NCBI GenBank assembly: GCA_028583415.1
Contig: CM053269.1
Location: forward strand, 74,337,191 to 74,401,190
Direction of reading: 5' to 3'
Source: Protea cynaroides
Lineage: Eukaryota > Streptophyta > Magnoliopsida > Proteales > Proteaceae
Length of the DNA stretch: 64,000 bases
A program made the position numbers and the translations under genes. Under the pieces are notes generated by a model. The model had not been told where the DNA came from, searched no databases, and saw only the letters and a program-made list of their open reading frames with translations. Below, piece after piece: positions 11,918 to 23,518 of the stretch (position 1 is the first letter of the stretch; each line of letters begins with the position of its first letter).

Positions 11918-12211
11918 AGGGGAGGGACGCGGCCTTGTTTTTTCTACCCACCGTGTGCTTTGGTTTCTCCGCAGCTGCCGCCTTGGTGATTTATTTGACA
12001 ATTAGATACGAACCGAAACCGAACTGATTAACGAAATGTTTAACACCCTTAGTCTTGAATTGATAGGGGAGGGATGCGACCTTGTTTTTTCTACCCACCG
12101 TTTGCATTGGTTTCTCCACAGCTACCGCCTTGGTGATTTATTTGACAATTAGATACGAATCGAAACCGAACTGATTAACGAAACGTTTAACACCCTTAGT
12201 CTTGAATTGTC
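11918..12211 (+). repeat. 147-bp tandem duplication
   Basis: Two head-to-tail copies (11918-12064 and 12065-12211) share AGGGGAGGGA-GCG-CCTTG at the start and CCCTTAGTCTTGAATTG at the end, with about a dozen substitutions between them. The unit carries GAACCGAAACCGAACTGATT-like sequence typical of the degenerate pairing-rich MITEs of this region. I see no coding function. Confidence 0.85.
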
Positions 12212-12609
12212 CAATCCTTCCTATTACAGAATCAAGAAAGAGAAAAATGAAAAGCACACACAGAGAACACAGAGATTTAACGTGGTTCACTAACACAATG
12301 TGTGAGGGCTACGTCCACAGCTGCAGTAGATCGGAAAGTTTTACTATCTCAGAGAGGAAAAACTGATAACAGAGAGAGTTCTCACAAATTCACAATACAA
12401 AATAATAATCCCAAAATCCTAAGACAAGATAAGTTGATATAAAACTCCCCAAACAGAAATGTAGAGTCCTATTCCAACTCAACAACAGTAGTCCATGAGT
12501 CTTGCACCAACTGTGTAGATCAAAGAGTCCCACACGAGATATGATTATGAGTGGATCTCATAATGTGGACAGACTTCATAACTAATTAGGATTCAAGGCA
12601 TTCCAACAC
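12212..12609 (-). mobile_element. Probable solo LTR of a Copia-type element
   Basis: On the minus strand it opens TGTTGGAATGCCTTGAATCC and contains TTAGTGAACCACGTTAAATC followed by TTTTTCTCTTTC, an arrangement common in plant Copia LTRs. I cannot find a target-site duplication or internal domains. A solo LTR or fragment is the likeliest reading. A match to a complete element in a plant repeat library would settle it. Confidence 0.45.
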
Positions 12610-12926
12610 TTCCCCTTTAGGTGATAATGGTAAGAGAGTAAATTAGTTCATAAACGGTTCCTCGATTTGGCTCGTTTCGTTTCAAGGCTTTTATAGTAGA
12701 AATCAACCAAACTGATTAATAATTGACTGCTCTTATTTTCCAAATCAAAGCCGAACCAATTCACAATTGGTTTATCGGTTTCAATTAATCAGTTTACAAG
12801 ACTGTTTCAGTGATTCATTGGAAGGATAAAAAATTCTATCAGTATAAAAATATCATGTCCAACAACAGTCTCTTATATTCGAGAAATTTCCATAGATATC
12901 ATGTCCAACAACAGTCTCTTATATTC
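12610..12926. other. Intergenic sequence with a 46-bp direct repeat
   Basis: ATATCATGTCCAACAACAGT...TCGAGAAATTT occurs at 12850 and again at 12896, 46 bp apart. The second copy runs straight into the terminal sequence of the next element. Nothing else is recognised. Confidence 0.6.
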
Positions 12927-14302
12927 GAGAAATTTACATGTACTACCCTTGGACTATGGAAATTTCACCTACCATCCAATAGTTTAACAATTACACCAGC
13001 TCCAATTTAATTGACAGTGGAAACCCAAAAAATTAAAAAATAGTTTTACCCTTATGGATTGAGACCGAGAAAAATGGAAATGAAAATTTGATCTTCTTCC
13101 CCATTGTTTTATTTGCAATTGCTCTGGCGGAACATTCTCTTCGCCATTGGATCTGGCCAGAACCCCCTTTGCTGTCGGCAATCCTGCTCCCCTCCCTTTT
13201 GTCCTTCACCTCCCCTCCCTGAGATTATTCCATGGCTTCCTCACCCCCAACCCTAACCCTGAACCCCATTTCCTCTACCAACTTTTATTTATATCGGCAC
13301 CGTGAATAGACCCCATTCCAATAACCACAAAATAAACTAATACAAGCACAACTAACATCGAATACCATAGAAGGGTTTGTTGATTAGATTTTTTTACAGA
13401 AAGTTAAAATCTGTAGCAACACTAGTGACAAGACAAATACCCAATCCTTCAATCGAAAATTGAAAAAAAAAAACCAAAATCGACACCCAATACAGAACAA
13501 CAGAATGTAGACAATGGGCCACTCAAAAACTTCCCAAAAAAAACAAAAAAGAGTTAAGGTTACAGGATGGATAAGTTGCTTTCTCGACGATCCTCTCAAG
13601 TGTGTCGTAAATTAATTTGTTGTCGACCAGAAACTTGAGATACCCTTCAATCAATGGCTCTTATTTCCTCACTGCTTGCTCTTCCGGTTTCTTGAATTCC
13701 TCCATGCCTACAAGTGAACGTAAGAAGAATATTGAGCATTGCAAAAATTTAATACTGAATAGAGGATGATTTTAGCCAAGCTGACACTCACCATGCCTTC
13801 GGTTGCTGAGAAAGAGGATGAAGGATTCAGGAATTGCAGAGGATATGAAGTAGAGTCGTAGGTTGTCGTGCATGCGAAGCCAAAGCTCGTCATCGCAGGA
13901 GAATGGTCGTGGGACTCGAACCGCAGGTCATCAACGTCTTGGGGGCTCGCTGCCAGAAGTTTGGAAGATATTGTTCTGCTTACAACTCTTTCTTCTTCGT
14001 CGGAGCAAAAATGAGGGTTTAGGAATTGTAAGTTTCAATTTGGGGGAAATGGGGAAGGTAGAAATGAGATTTCATGTCTTATTAAGGGTAAATACGACAT
14101 TTCAACTTCCATTAATGGTAGTTTTGTTTGTAAAATTTTTAGTATGAACTGACATCATCATCTAACAGAAATCAGTTAACGGAGTGGACCTTCTTGTTAT
14201 ACGTTTTTGAAATTAAGGGTGGTATGTGTAATTTTCAGAAACTAGTGGATAGTAAATATAATTAGCCCATAATCCAGGGATAGTACATGTAATTTTGCCC
14301 AT
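12927..14302. mobile_element. TIR DNA element, possibly Mutator-like, non-autonomous
   Basis: The left end (AAATTTACATGTACTACCC, then GGACTATGG) is the inverted counterpart of the right end near 14255-14302. The latter on the minus strand reads AAATTACATGTACTATCCC then GGATTATGG. The length is about 1.4 kb. No transposase is visible. The interior includes pyrimidine-rich exon-like sequence (13090-13290) and frames without recognised domains (for example 13863-14147), so capture of host sequence is possible. I did not find a clean target-site duplication. Confidence 0.5.
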
Positions 14303-14539
14303 ATATTTTGATCTCTTCCTTTAAATATTTCAATTGCATCAGTCATGAGATATCTGATAATATATTATATATTATAAGATAATAATAATCCATTACTTTC
14401 TGCTTCCACACCAAGTATCACAGGCGGAGATATGCAGTTTACAAATGTTACCTTTTTTTTATTTAATCGGTTTTTATTTGGTTAATCAAGGTTTAATAGT
14501 TCTAAATAGGGGTGCAAGTTTTACCCTGATGACCCGAAC

Positions 14540-14700
14540 CCACCCAGGCCCGCCCTGAACCCTGGCAGGGTTGAACCCGGCCCGAACCCTGACAGGGCTG
14601 GGTTAGGGTTTAATTTTGTACCAACCCTGGCAGGGTTGGGCTGGGTTAGGGTTGACCCCCTGGGTTGAACCCGACCCAACCCGACCCTGTATATATTTGA
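14540..14700. repeat. hAT left subterminal repeat cluster
   Basis: Contains three copies of the palindrome CCCTGNCAGGG and many AACCC, CCCGACCC and GGGTTAGGGTT motifs. In hAT elements such subterminal arrays are bound by the transposase. Here the role is inferred from position. The matching array on the other side lies at about 19015-19235. Confidence 0.7.
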
Positions 14701-14726
14701 AAATATTTATATAAATATGTATTTAT

Positions 14727-14729
<3 letters not shown>

Positions 14730-14790
<61 letters not shown>
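14730..14790. repeat. (AT)n microsatellite
   Basis: An almost pure AT dinucleotide run of about 60 bp inside the hAT element, followed by more AT-rich sequence. Confidence 0.9.
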
Positions 14791-14796
<6 letters not shown>

Positions 14797-16373
14797 TATA
14801 TATATGTATTTATTTGAATATATATTATTATATATACATATAATTTATAAAGTTATAAACCCTAAAACTAACCCTAAGTCTAAGTTACCCTACTAACTAC
14901 CTAAGCAGCTAGCCCTAATCGACCAAAGGGCAAACCGGCAAAGGATACGAAACCTTGGATTCTAATTTCTAAACATCCTACGGTTTCAAACCTTCAGAGG
15001 CTCAGAGGCTCAAAGGCAGAGCCTTTCAAGTTTCAGCCTCATCAGTTATCATTTTCTCTCAATCTCTCTCTCTCAAGAAGACAAAACCCTAAGAAGAGTA
15101 GAATACGGTGGCACCTTCATCTCTTCTCTTCTTCATCTCTCTCTCTCAAACAAAGCCCTAAGAGTAGACGGCGGTAGACGGCGGTGCCTTCATCTCTTCT
15201 CTTCTTCACCTCTTCTCTCAATCTCTCTCTCTCAAACGAAATCCTAAGATAATTTCTGACACATCCCGCTTGTTCTGTGATTGGGGTCTAATGACGAAAT
15301 TAGCAGCTGAGCAAATGGCACCTCGGGTGATGAAGGTATCGTCGGCTGCACGGGTTCGGGAGGAGTCAAAGGCACGATTGATGGTTCGGTGGTGAAGGTT
15401 GAGAAGACCGGGGTGATACTAATTGAGTCTCGTGTGCATAAGGTCCAATGGCAAAAATAGAGGCAGGCCCGGTTGGAGAGTAAACGTTGGCTGAAAGGGC
15501 GTGAAAGACAGTAGACCACTTGGTGACCCGGTTAGCGAGTTGGTTCGATTAAAGAAAAGAGTTAACAGAAAATAAAGTAATTTAGAAAGGTAGTGGAACA
15601 AGAATTAGTTTTTCCAGGGGTTGATAATTGATATTGAAGGGGGCAAATTTAAATACAGCTTCAGTTTAGGAACAAAACTAATGGGATGAAAATTGAAACC
15701 ATACAATAAAATTAGGCAGAGGAAAGGGAAGTTCAACATGCCTTGCATCAGCTCATATGAGAATGGTAACTGATTTGAAAGACAGAAAATAACTAGACCC
15801 TCTCGCCTCTGTTTTGCAGTTTTGGCTCTTCTCCTCACTCTTTGTTTCTTATTGCAGGATCTTCTATTTCTTTCTCAGAGTTGAATCTGTTTCGCTTTCT
15901 TCAAAACTACTACGTTTCGGCTAGCGCAGTTCTTGTTGGAGGTATATCTATCTTTATTGCTACCTATTTTATGTCTTTCTCTTCTCTCTCTTTTGGGAAC
16001 GGGGTGTTTATGGATTTCTGGTGATTTTTTTTTCTTGGTTACTCTTGTGGCTTAGAGTTTAAACAGATTTCTTGGTTGGGTTATCTGAGGATGGATCTTG
16101 GTTGTGGATTTTGACTGAGGTCTCATCTCGTACCAGTAGCTAAAGTATTCTTGTCTTAACTCTTAAATATTGCAGGTCCGTAACTTTAGATTATCCAAGT
16201 AATGCAACCTGGTAGAAATTGTCAAGCTATTGATTACTTTTAATTTGGGATTCTGATTCATGAGCATTCATCTCTCCATGTGAGATTCTGATTTTTCATT
16301 CTCTTCATTTAAAAAGCTATTGCTTGACCTGATGGATTCTCTTTATATTTTTCATGTTTGATATTTTTTACAG

Positions 16374-18582
16374 ATGTCAATGATGGATCAAAATCAGCCA
16401 AGTTCAAGTCAAAATCAGCCACCAAGCTCAAATCAAAATCAACCAAGTTCAAATCAAAATCAGCCAAGCTCTTCACCAGGTTCTAATGCTAGTTCTGAGG
16501 TATCATCTAAACTACCACAACTACCACAATTAAGTGTTTGGAACCATTTTACTAAGGTTATACCTGCTGATGGTTCAAGACCTAGAAGATGCAATTGCAA
16601 ATATTGCAATAAAGAATTTGGATGTGCTAGTGAGCATGGCACAAGTACATTGAAACGTCATTTGGACAAATGTTGACAATATCCAAAGAGTAAAACTGAT
16701 AAGAAACCAAAAAACCTTGGCTATTTCAGCTAATGACAATGATGGTAAGACCACCAACAGTATCTTAGCTTGGAAATTTGACCAAGAATTGATCCGAAAG
16801 GAGGTTGCCCGTATGATTATTACGGAATAATTGCCTTTTAAGTTCATAGAGAAGGAAGGTTTTAAAAGAGTAATGAAGGTATCGCAACCTAGGTTTAATC
16901 TTGTGTCACGTACCACCGTGACAAAAGATTGTTTTGCATATTATGTGGAGGAGAAAAAAAACTGAAAGGTCTTTTTAAGAGATGTAATTACCGTGTTTGC
17001 CTAACTACTAATATGTGGACTTCAAACCAGAATGTTGGTTATATGTGTCTTACAACACATTACATTGACAAGGATTGGAATCTACAAAAGAGGATAATTA
17101 ATTTTTGTGAAGTCCCAACACCACATAGTGGTGAAATTATCAGTAATGTTTTGGAATCATGTCTGTTAGATTGGGGTCTAGAGAAACTATCTACTATTAC
17201 TGTAGATAATGCATCTAATAATGATGTGGCAGTTCGACTGTTAAAAAGGAGGTTTACCAAGAAAAATGGGTTATTGTTAGATGGTGAATTCTTTCATGTG
17301 AGATGTTGTGCTCATATTTTGAATTTGATTGTTAAAGAAGGCTACAAATATGTTGGGGATTGCATTGATAAAATCCGTTTTGTAGTGAAATATGTGAGAG
17401 GTTCACCTGCAAGGTTACAACAATTTAAGGTGTGTTGTGAGCATGAAAAAATTCAATGTAAGAAAAACTTGTGTCTAGATGTCTCTACTCGTTGGAATTC
17501 TACATTTTTTATGTTACAAACTGTTTTACAGTTTCAAAAGGCTTTTGAATGCCTAGAGGATAGGGACATGAACTTCAAAATGGATTGCAAGGATATGATC
17601 CTTAGTGAAGAAGATTGGAAGAAAACAAAGGTTTTTTGTGATTTCTTAGCAAATTTTTACACTGCCACCACACATTTGTCTGGGTCTCTTTATATCACAT
17701 CTAGTTTATATTTACAAGAAATTTATGGAATTGAATCAACATTGTTAGATTGGTTAAGAAGTCAAGATCCCATTTGTCGTGATATGGCATTGGCCATGCT
17801 GGAAAAGTTTAGAAAGTATTGGGATTGTACAGATAGAGTTAATATCTTCTTGGTTATTGCATCTATTCTTGATCCTCGATGTAAATTGAACTTTGTGAGG
17901 TTTTGCTATTCAAACTTGTATTCTACATCTGAGGATGAAATGAAAATTGCAAATGTGTTAGATGTCATAGACCGCTTATTAAAGCATTATCAGATGCATG
18001 AGTTATCTCATAGCGTAGTGGATGCTGTTCCAACTAAAACATCTGATATAGATAATGTTGTCGGGTCTACTAAGGGTTTTAACAAATTCCTTATGCAAAA
18101 TCAGACTTCATCATTTGGATCAGAGTTAGATCGTTATCTTTTGGAAGGTCTTGTCAGTAATTCTATTGATTTCAACTTATTGAATTGGTGGAAGATGAAT
18201 AGCTCAAGATTTGTCATTTTCAGTAAGATGGCTCGAGATATTTTATCAATTCCCGTCACAACTGTTGCTTCAGAATCTGCTTTTAGCACTGGTGGTCGGA
18301 TTCTTGATCAGTTTCGTAGCTCATTGACACCAAAATTAGTAGAGTCTTTGGTGTGTTCACAGGATTGGCTACGAAATGAACCACCACTTAGTAATGAAGA
18401 AAATCTAGACGACATCTGTGAGGTGGAAGCAGGTAAAAAACTCAATGACAACTATTAATAATTACATGCATTGTGAAATGGATTGTCTTTACTGATTTTT
18501 TATTGCATTAATTATATTTTCAGATTTGCTTGAGGAGAGTGGTGACAATGATGTTTTAAGTTTGAGTTATTTGACGGTTTGA
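16374..18582 (+). pseudogene. hAT transposase (BED finger, hAT dimerisation domain), frame broken
   Basis: A BED-type zinc finger spans about residues 50-100 (WNHFTKVIP, CKYC, HLDKC) in 16374-16675. The catalytic RNase H-like region and C-terminal hAT dimerisation domain (SIPVTTVASESAFSTGGRIL) are encoded in 16929-18458. The start ATG follows a TTTTTTACAG acceptor, implying an intron in the leader. A GT donor at 18433 and CAG acceptor ending at 18523 give a natural final exon stopping at 18582. Between the parts I see TGA at 16673, TAA near 16827 and a frame change at the A-run at about 16951-16960. The left part of the ORF beginning at 16929 is therefore artificial. The family resembles plant DAYSLEEPER/RICESLEEPER-type hAT genes. 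Confidence 0.92.
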
Positions 18583-19014
18583 CCTAAAGTTTGGTATTGT
18601 ATGTTTGGACTTTGGAGAATTAGAGTCGATTTTGTAATGAGTTTGTATGTAATTGTCATCTTACCATTTAACTTATTTCTCTTTTACTTTTATGTCATTG
18701 ATATGATAGTTCTTACTTCTAATGATATTTTTCCTTTCATTTTTTTTTTTGTAGAAAATATGAACTATGAGTGAGAAGAGGACCAAGGATGGAAGTTTGG
18801 AAGGCCAAATTGTAGATCATGATCATCATTTTTTTTTCTCATTTATCAGATCTTATGTTAAACACTTAAATTGGTTATGATTTGTATTTGTTCTATTTAT
18901 CAGATTTGATTGTTAAACACTAAAAATTGATTTGGTTTGTATTTGTTAGTTTTTAAGAGAATGTTAGGTTGATTGTGTTTGTCATGTTTAAAGTTATAAT
19001 TGATATTTAGGATC

Positions 19015-19235
19015 AAGTAGGGGCAATATCAGGGTCAATCTGACCTTGAATCAGGGTTAACCCGACCCTGTCAGGGTCAATCAGGGCAGGTTAGGGTTAG
19101 GCCCAACCCTGTCAGGGTCATGGTTAGGGTTGTATTTTTTCTAACCCTGGCAAGGTTGGACAGGGTTAGGGTTCAGCTTAAATAGTCAGGGTTGGGGTTA
19201 GGGTTTTGAAAAACCCGGCCCAACCCGGCCCAGTT
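19015..19235. repeat. hAT right subterminal repeat cluster
   Basis: Contains two exact CCCTGNCAGGG palindromes (CCCTGTCAGGG), one degenerate copy, and multiple GGGTTAGGGTT and TCAGGGT motifs, mirroring the left end. Confidence 0.7.
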
Positions 19236-19451
19236 GCAGCCCTAGTTCTAAATTAGTTTCGAATCGTTTATTTATATACAAAACCGAAACCGAACCTTTT
19301 ATTTTCTGTTTGACTTGTTTTGATTTTTACCAACCGGTTACTATTTGGTTTCCCGATTCAGATCAGAATTGATACCCTAGATAGATTATAGATGAAATGA
19401 ATAACCCATGAAGAATATGGTAAATAATGATGTAGACACCACAGGTATTGA

Positions 19452-19855
19452 GATTTGGAGCCTAGGAACACTTCCCTCTGGATCCTCATTTAGGGTCTAC
19501 CACAGGTATTGCCTTCCATCATTCTCCAATTAATTTTTATTATTAATTTATTTTAATAAATTTATATATTAACTTTCTATTATGTGTGTTTATCGAATTC
19601 TTACCCTCGTTTTGAAGATTTACCCATTCTAACAAAATTTTATAGCGACCTAAATTTGGGAAATATTACAGAGGTCAGAGGAACTGAATAGAAGAGAAAA
19701 AAACTAAAAAGTCAACAAAGAAGAAATTTACACATAATAAGAATTATTTATTTATTTATTTTTATTTTTGGGTTTGGGTAAACAAAACACATAATAAGAT
19801 ACAGCTGTAACAATAGTTGTATTAAACATAAACAACACTGCTAACACTCAACTAA
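19452..19855. repeat. Paralogous repeat R, filled-site copy
   Basis: GATTTGGAGCCTAGGAACAC through CTAACACTCAACTAA is closely similar to 59945-60419. The homology resumes after the Harbinger element at 23440-23463 (AAGAATACTCC-CTAGAAGATCC). R is therefore one ancient sequence split by a transposon in this copy and unsplit in the other. It has no coding potential that I can see. Confidence 0.85.
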
Positions 19856-20172
19856 GGCTCTCTTTGGTTTGTATTATATAATGTATTATATAATACATTA
19901 TGAAATTTGTGATTGTTTGTTATGATTTATATTACCTATTTATAATTAAAATAAATAGATATAATACATAATCTAAAAATAGGTTAATAGCTATTTATCA
20001 GTAAATTACTGAGATAATGTATTATTCTTTAATTATCATCAGAACTTAAAAACCCGATAAAAGCTCTCAGGATTCTTCAGCTCTCTCCTTCTAAACGCTC
20101 TCCTCTCCTCCCGGGCAAACCTCATGGGTATGTGTTCTTCTTCCTCTCTCCTCCTCCTCCCTTTTCGTATTT

Positions 20173-20332
20173 CTCTGCGATTTCTGGTTTCTAGGACTGC
20201 AAGAGTCTGTTTAGGTCTGCGATTTCCATTTCTAGGTCTCTCCCCACTTCCCTCTTTGTATTTCTCTGTGATTTATGGCTTCTAGGACTGCAAGAGATCG
20301 TTTAGGTCTACGATTTCTGATTCTAGGTCTCT
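20173..20332 (+). repeat. Imperfect direct repeat inside the Harbinger element
   Basis: The sequence TTCTAGGACTGCAAGAG...CGATTTC...TTCTAGGTCTCT occurs twice, about 90 bp apart. It sits in pyrimidine-rich, leader-like sequence that also contains an ATG (20124). Transcribed leader or captured sequence are both possible. Confidence 0.6.
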
Positions 20333-20739
20333 TATGTACTATACATTTGATTTGCAGGTGTATAATCGGATTTCTGTAACATTTGAAACTTGGGATTAGA
20401 ACAATTGGTGAATCGTATTTGGGTTCAAAACTGTTGAAGGCGACTTTAATGGTGACCCTTTTTTATTCGAGACAGAGCCTAAGAAGGAGAACATATCTTC
20501 CATTCAGAGCTAAAGTGAAAGGAAGGAGAAAAACCCGGTTTCTCATTTTCAGGTTCCTTCTCTTTTCTCAGTTTCATAATGAACTTATTTGTTCTAAGTA
20601 GAAAAGGATGGAGGAGAGGAGCCCGTTTGCTTAATATGGTCTTTTGGAGTTTTATTACAACTTTAGGTTGAAGAAGGGAAAGAACACAATATCTGAAATC
20701 TAGGATATCTAGGATAGAACCCACTTTGGCATTCTAGTT

Positions 20740-20776
<37 letters not shown>

Positions 20777-22975
20777 CTTTCACCACTTCCATTCCTTTCA
20801 GATCCTTTGAAAAACAATGAGGAAAAAACCCACCTCCACATTCTGGTGTTTTTGTGAGTTCATTGCTTCCCTTACTTTCAGATCCTTTGAAAAACAGAGG
20901 AAATAACTCACCTCCATATTCTGGCCTTTTTGCCAAGTTACAGAACAGAGCCAGCTCCATCTCTGCCCACACCCAGTTTTCCGGGACAATTTGTGGGGAA
21001 TTTTTAAGGACTTCTTCCATCACTTTTGCCATCCACCTTAAAGAATTGATTTTTATAGAATCCATAGGTGAGGAATTTTCTTTTTATATCTTAATTGTAG
21101 TGTATGAATTTGTTGTTGAGGTTTGGGTTTCTTATTGGTTCCCCATTACTGATTTTTGAAAGTGGAGTATTAAGTTTGATGCTGAACAAGTTTGTGATTA
21201 CATTTAAATGCGAGATGGATGTTGGCATCTCATTATGCTATAATTGTTTATTTTGCATAGATAGTATGCTGAACTTTATGTAAATATTTTCTATTATATG
21301 CTAAGACTATATGATGAGTGAGTAGAGTGATGTAATGCTATATGTGATATGCAGGAACGATGTTATCTTATGATTAGAAAGTAGCACATGCATTTTCTGG
21401 CCTATGTAGCAAGTATAATATTGGAAAATTTGAGCTGAGTTTTTGCAAGTGGAACAGAATTCACATAACTAGTCATGATATTCATCATTATATGAATGAT
21501 CAGAAAGGCCTATTGTATGCAAGAGGTCACAGCATGTATTGTTTGAAAATAACACGGAGTTAATGAATTAGTTTATATAAGAATGAGTGGTATCTGAGTT
21601 GTAAGGCACCTAGAACTAGAAGAAAAGAGTTAACTATGATTTCGAAAGGTGTAAACCTTTAACTTAACATTCTATTTTTTAATTGTATCAGCCAGGTATT
21701 GCTTATCCATTGGTTGTACTATCGATCGAATTATATTGATTGGCATCGAATATCCTGATTTTTTTTAACCCTTGGTTACAGGGTCTTGATTCACCACTTC
21801 CGTTAAAAGTTAAAACAAGTACAAAGAGGGAAAAGAAAGAAAACATAGAAACATGCACAAGGCAACCCTTGGTATAATAGTTAACTCTCTTCTCCTAGTT
21901 GTAAGGCACCTAGAACCTTTATTATATCGGGGAAATTAGGGTCCGGCATAATGGTGTTAAAAAAGATTTTGCAAGTATCTCATTGTGGAAACAGATTTGC
22001 GAGTGTTCTTCATCTTCCATACAGTGTCATCGCGGGGTTGATTACTTTTGTCAAATTTTAGCTTCTTGCAAAATTCTCAACTATTAGAGGAGGCTGTTGA
22101 CCCCCGAACTCTTGGCCAGTTATTATTTTTAGTCATGCCCTGCAGTGTAAGCATCATTTCCACACCCCTCCTCACATGACTGTCATATCCGCAGATGTTG
22201 AAATTGTGGCTTTGAATAGCTTAAAGTACCTTGTCCAAACATTTCTCCAGCAACCATCGTGCACGTTCCTTCTAATGTAGCTAATCCAAACATTCCTCCA
22301 GCTCCCTATCAAGCATGTTTCATCTAAATCTTCTGGTCTATACCACATTCCCATTAAATCTCAATTATTTGTCAAATGCAGCATTTTACTCATCTACCAC
22401 CTAGTATAATCTCAAGTGTAAGTCTAAATCACTAGACCTTCTTAGCTTCTTTCAAGTCCTTTTTTCTTTTCAAAATCATAGGATTCAGAGTCCCATCTCT
22501 ATTAGACAAAGATACCTCCTCCTTTAGGGATTGTCTTCTTGGCTCTTGCTACAAATAACTTGTCTTCCCTACTTTTGGTTTACGGACCCATTTCCATCAT
22601 ACTGAGGCTGCGTTTGTTTCAATGCAAAGCATTTTATGGGAAAATAATTATTTATATTTTTTCTGCCATGCATTAGGCATTTTTTTTTTGGTGGACTTGG
22701 CTAATAAGCACATAAAAATGATGGAGGGAGGGAAATAAACAATCCATATGATGGGGGAGGAGTCCTCCATGGGTGCTAAGAGTACCAATAATGAAGACAC
22801 TATCACTATTTCTTTTTTTTGGGTGTATGTTGTGATACTATTACTATTTTGGTAAAACGTCATCTTGAATTTTGAAGTGGTGAGATTATTATTTCAAGTC
22901 ATCTTTGAAGTGGATGTTGTTTTTTGTTTTTTTTTGCATTGTTTACTCATTTATTGAAATTAGTTTATGTTTCAG

Positions 22976-23230
22976 ATGGATCATGGAAAGGGTATAAAAG
23001 AATCATATTGTTGGACTGAAGAGATGATAAAGTTAATGATCGATATTGCTATTGATCATTCAAGAAAAGGGTATAAGCTGAATTCATCTTTTTCAAAAGA
23101 TGGTTGGGCCGTATATTAAAAGAGTATAACCAAAAGTGTGAGAAGCATATAACCATGCAACTTAAATTGTTAAGGCAATATAATTTTAAATTTGTTTTGG
23201 AATCCCAAACGTCACTTTTAAAAGACGAGG
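22976..23230 (+). pseudogene. Myb/SANT-like protein remnant of a PIF/Harbinger element
   Basis: A short frame begins at an ATG right after TTATGTTTCAG and reads CWTEEMIKLMIDIAIDHSRK, then KLNSSFSKDGW. This is the start of the Myb/SANT-like domain that accompanies PIF/Harbinger transposases. It stops at 23117-23119. Related sequence (KCEKHITMQLKLLRQYNFK) continues in another frame to about 23230. In autonomous elements this protein helps the transposase bind the ends. Here it is a fragment. Confidence 0.65.
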
Positions 23231-23518
23231 TATTCAAATCGTCATATTTTCAAAAATTATACTTCAGATATAAATAGATATAAATTGCATATTAAAGCAT
23301 ACCAAACTTATTTCTTATTATATAATGTATTATGTTTAATGAACCAAACGGTCATTATTTATTACTCATAATTTATTATCATAATTGATTTATCATAAAT
23401 AACTCATAATACATTATATAATACAAACCAAAGAGAGCCTAATTAAGAATACTCCCTAGAAGATCCTCATTCATGGTCACCGTCTATTTATTGAAAACAC
23501 ATGCATGCATTAGGGTAT

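Larger units (their letters stand above)
14507..19245 (+). mobile_element. Complete hAT-superfamily DNA transposon
   Basis: The 8-bp target duplication GTTCTAAA lies at 14499-14506 and 19246-19253. The short terminal inverted repeats are TAGGGGTGCAA on the left and TTGCAGCCCTA on the right, with one mismatch over 11 bp. Both subterminal regions are packed with CCCTGNCAGGG palindromes, and a hAT transposase lies between them. The element is 4739 bp. Perfect target duplications suggest a fairly recent insertion, but the transposase frame is already broken. Confidence 0.95.
19856..23439. mobile_element. PIF/Harbinger-type DNA transposon, about 3.6 kb, non-autonomous
   Basis: Terminal inverted repeats match for 34 bp, starting GGCTCTCTTTGGTTTGTATT on the left and as its reverse complement on the right. 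The 3-bp target TAA is duplicated at 19853-19855 and 23440-23442. TAA targets, the GG..TTTGGTT terminus and a Myb/SANT-like remnant all fit PIF/Harbinger. No DDE transposase is visible. The interior holds a 5'-leader-like region (20090-20350) with a direct repeat, a long T-run (20739-20776) and an 80-bp-spaced direct repeat (20797, 20877). Confidence 0.9.

Noticed and set aside
14861..15250. AACCCTAA-like motifs suggesting a telomere
   Set aside because: They are isolated motifs in the hAT element and pyrimidine-rich leader sequence, not tandem telomeric repeats.
20709..21159. Open frames of 101 and 118 codons on opposite strands
   Set aside because: They run through a long T-tract and an 80-bp direct repeat inside a DNA transposon, with no domain.
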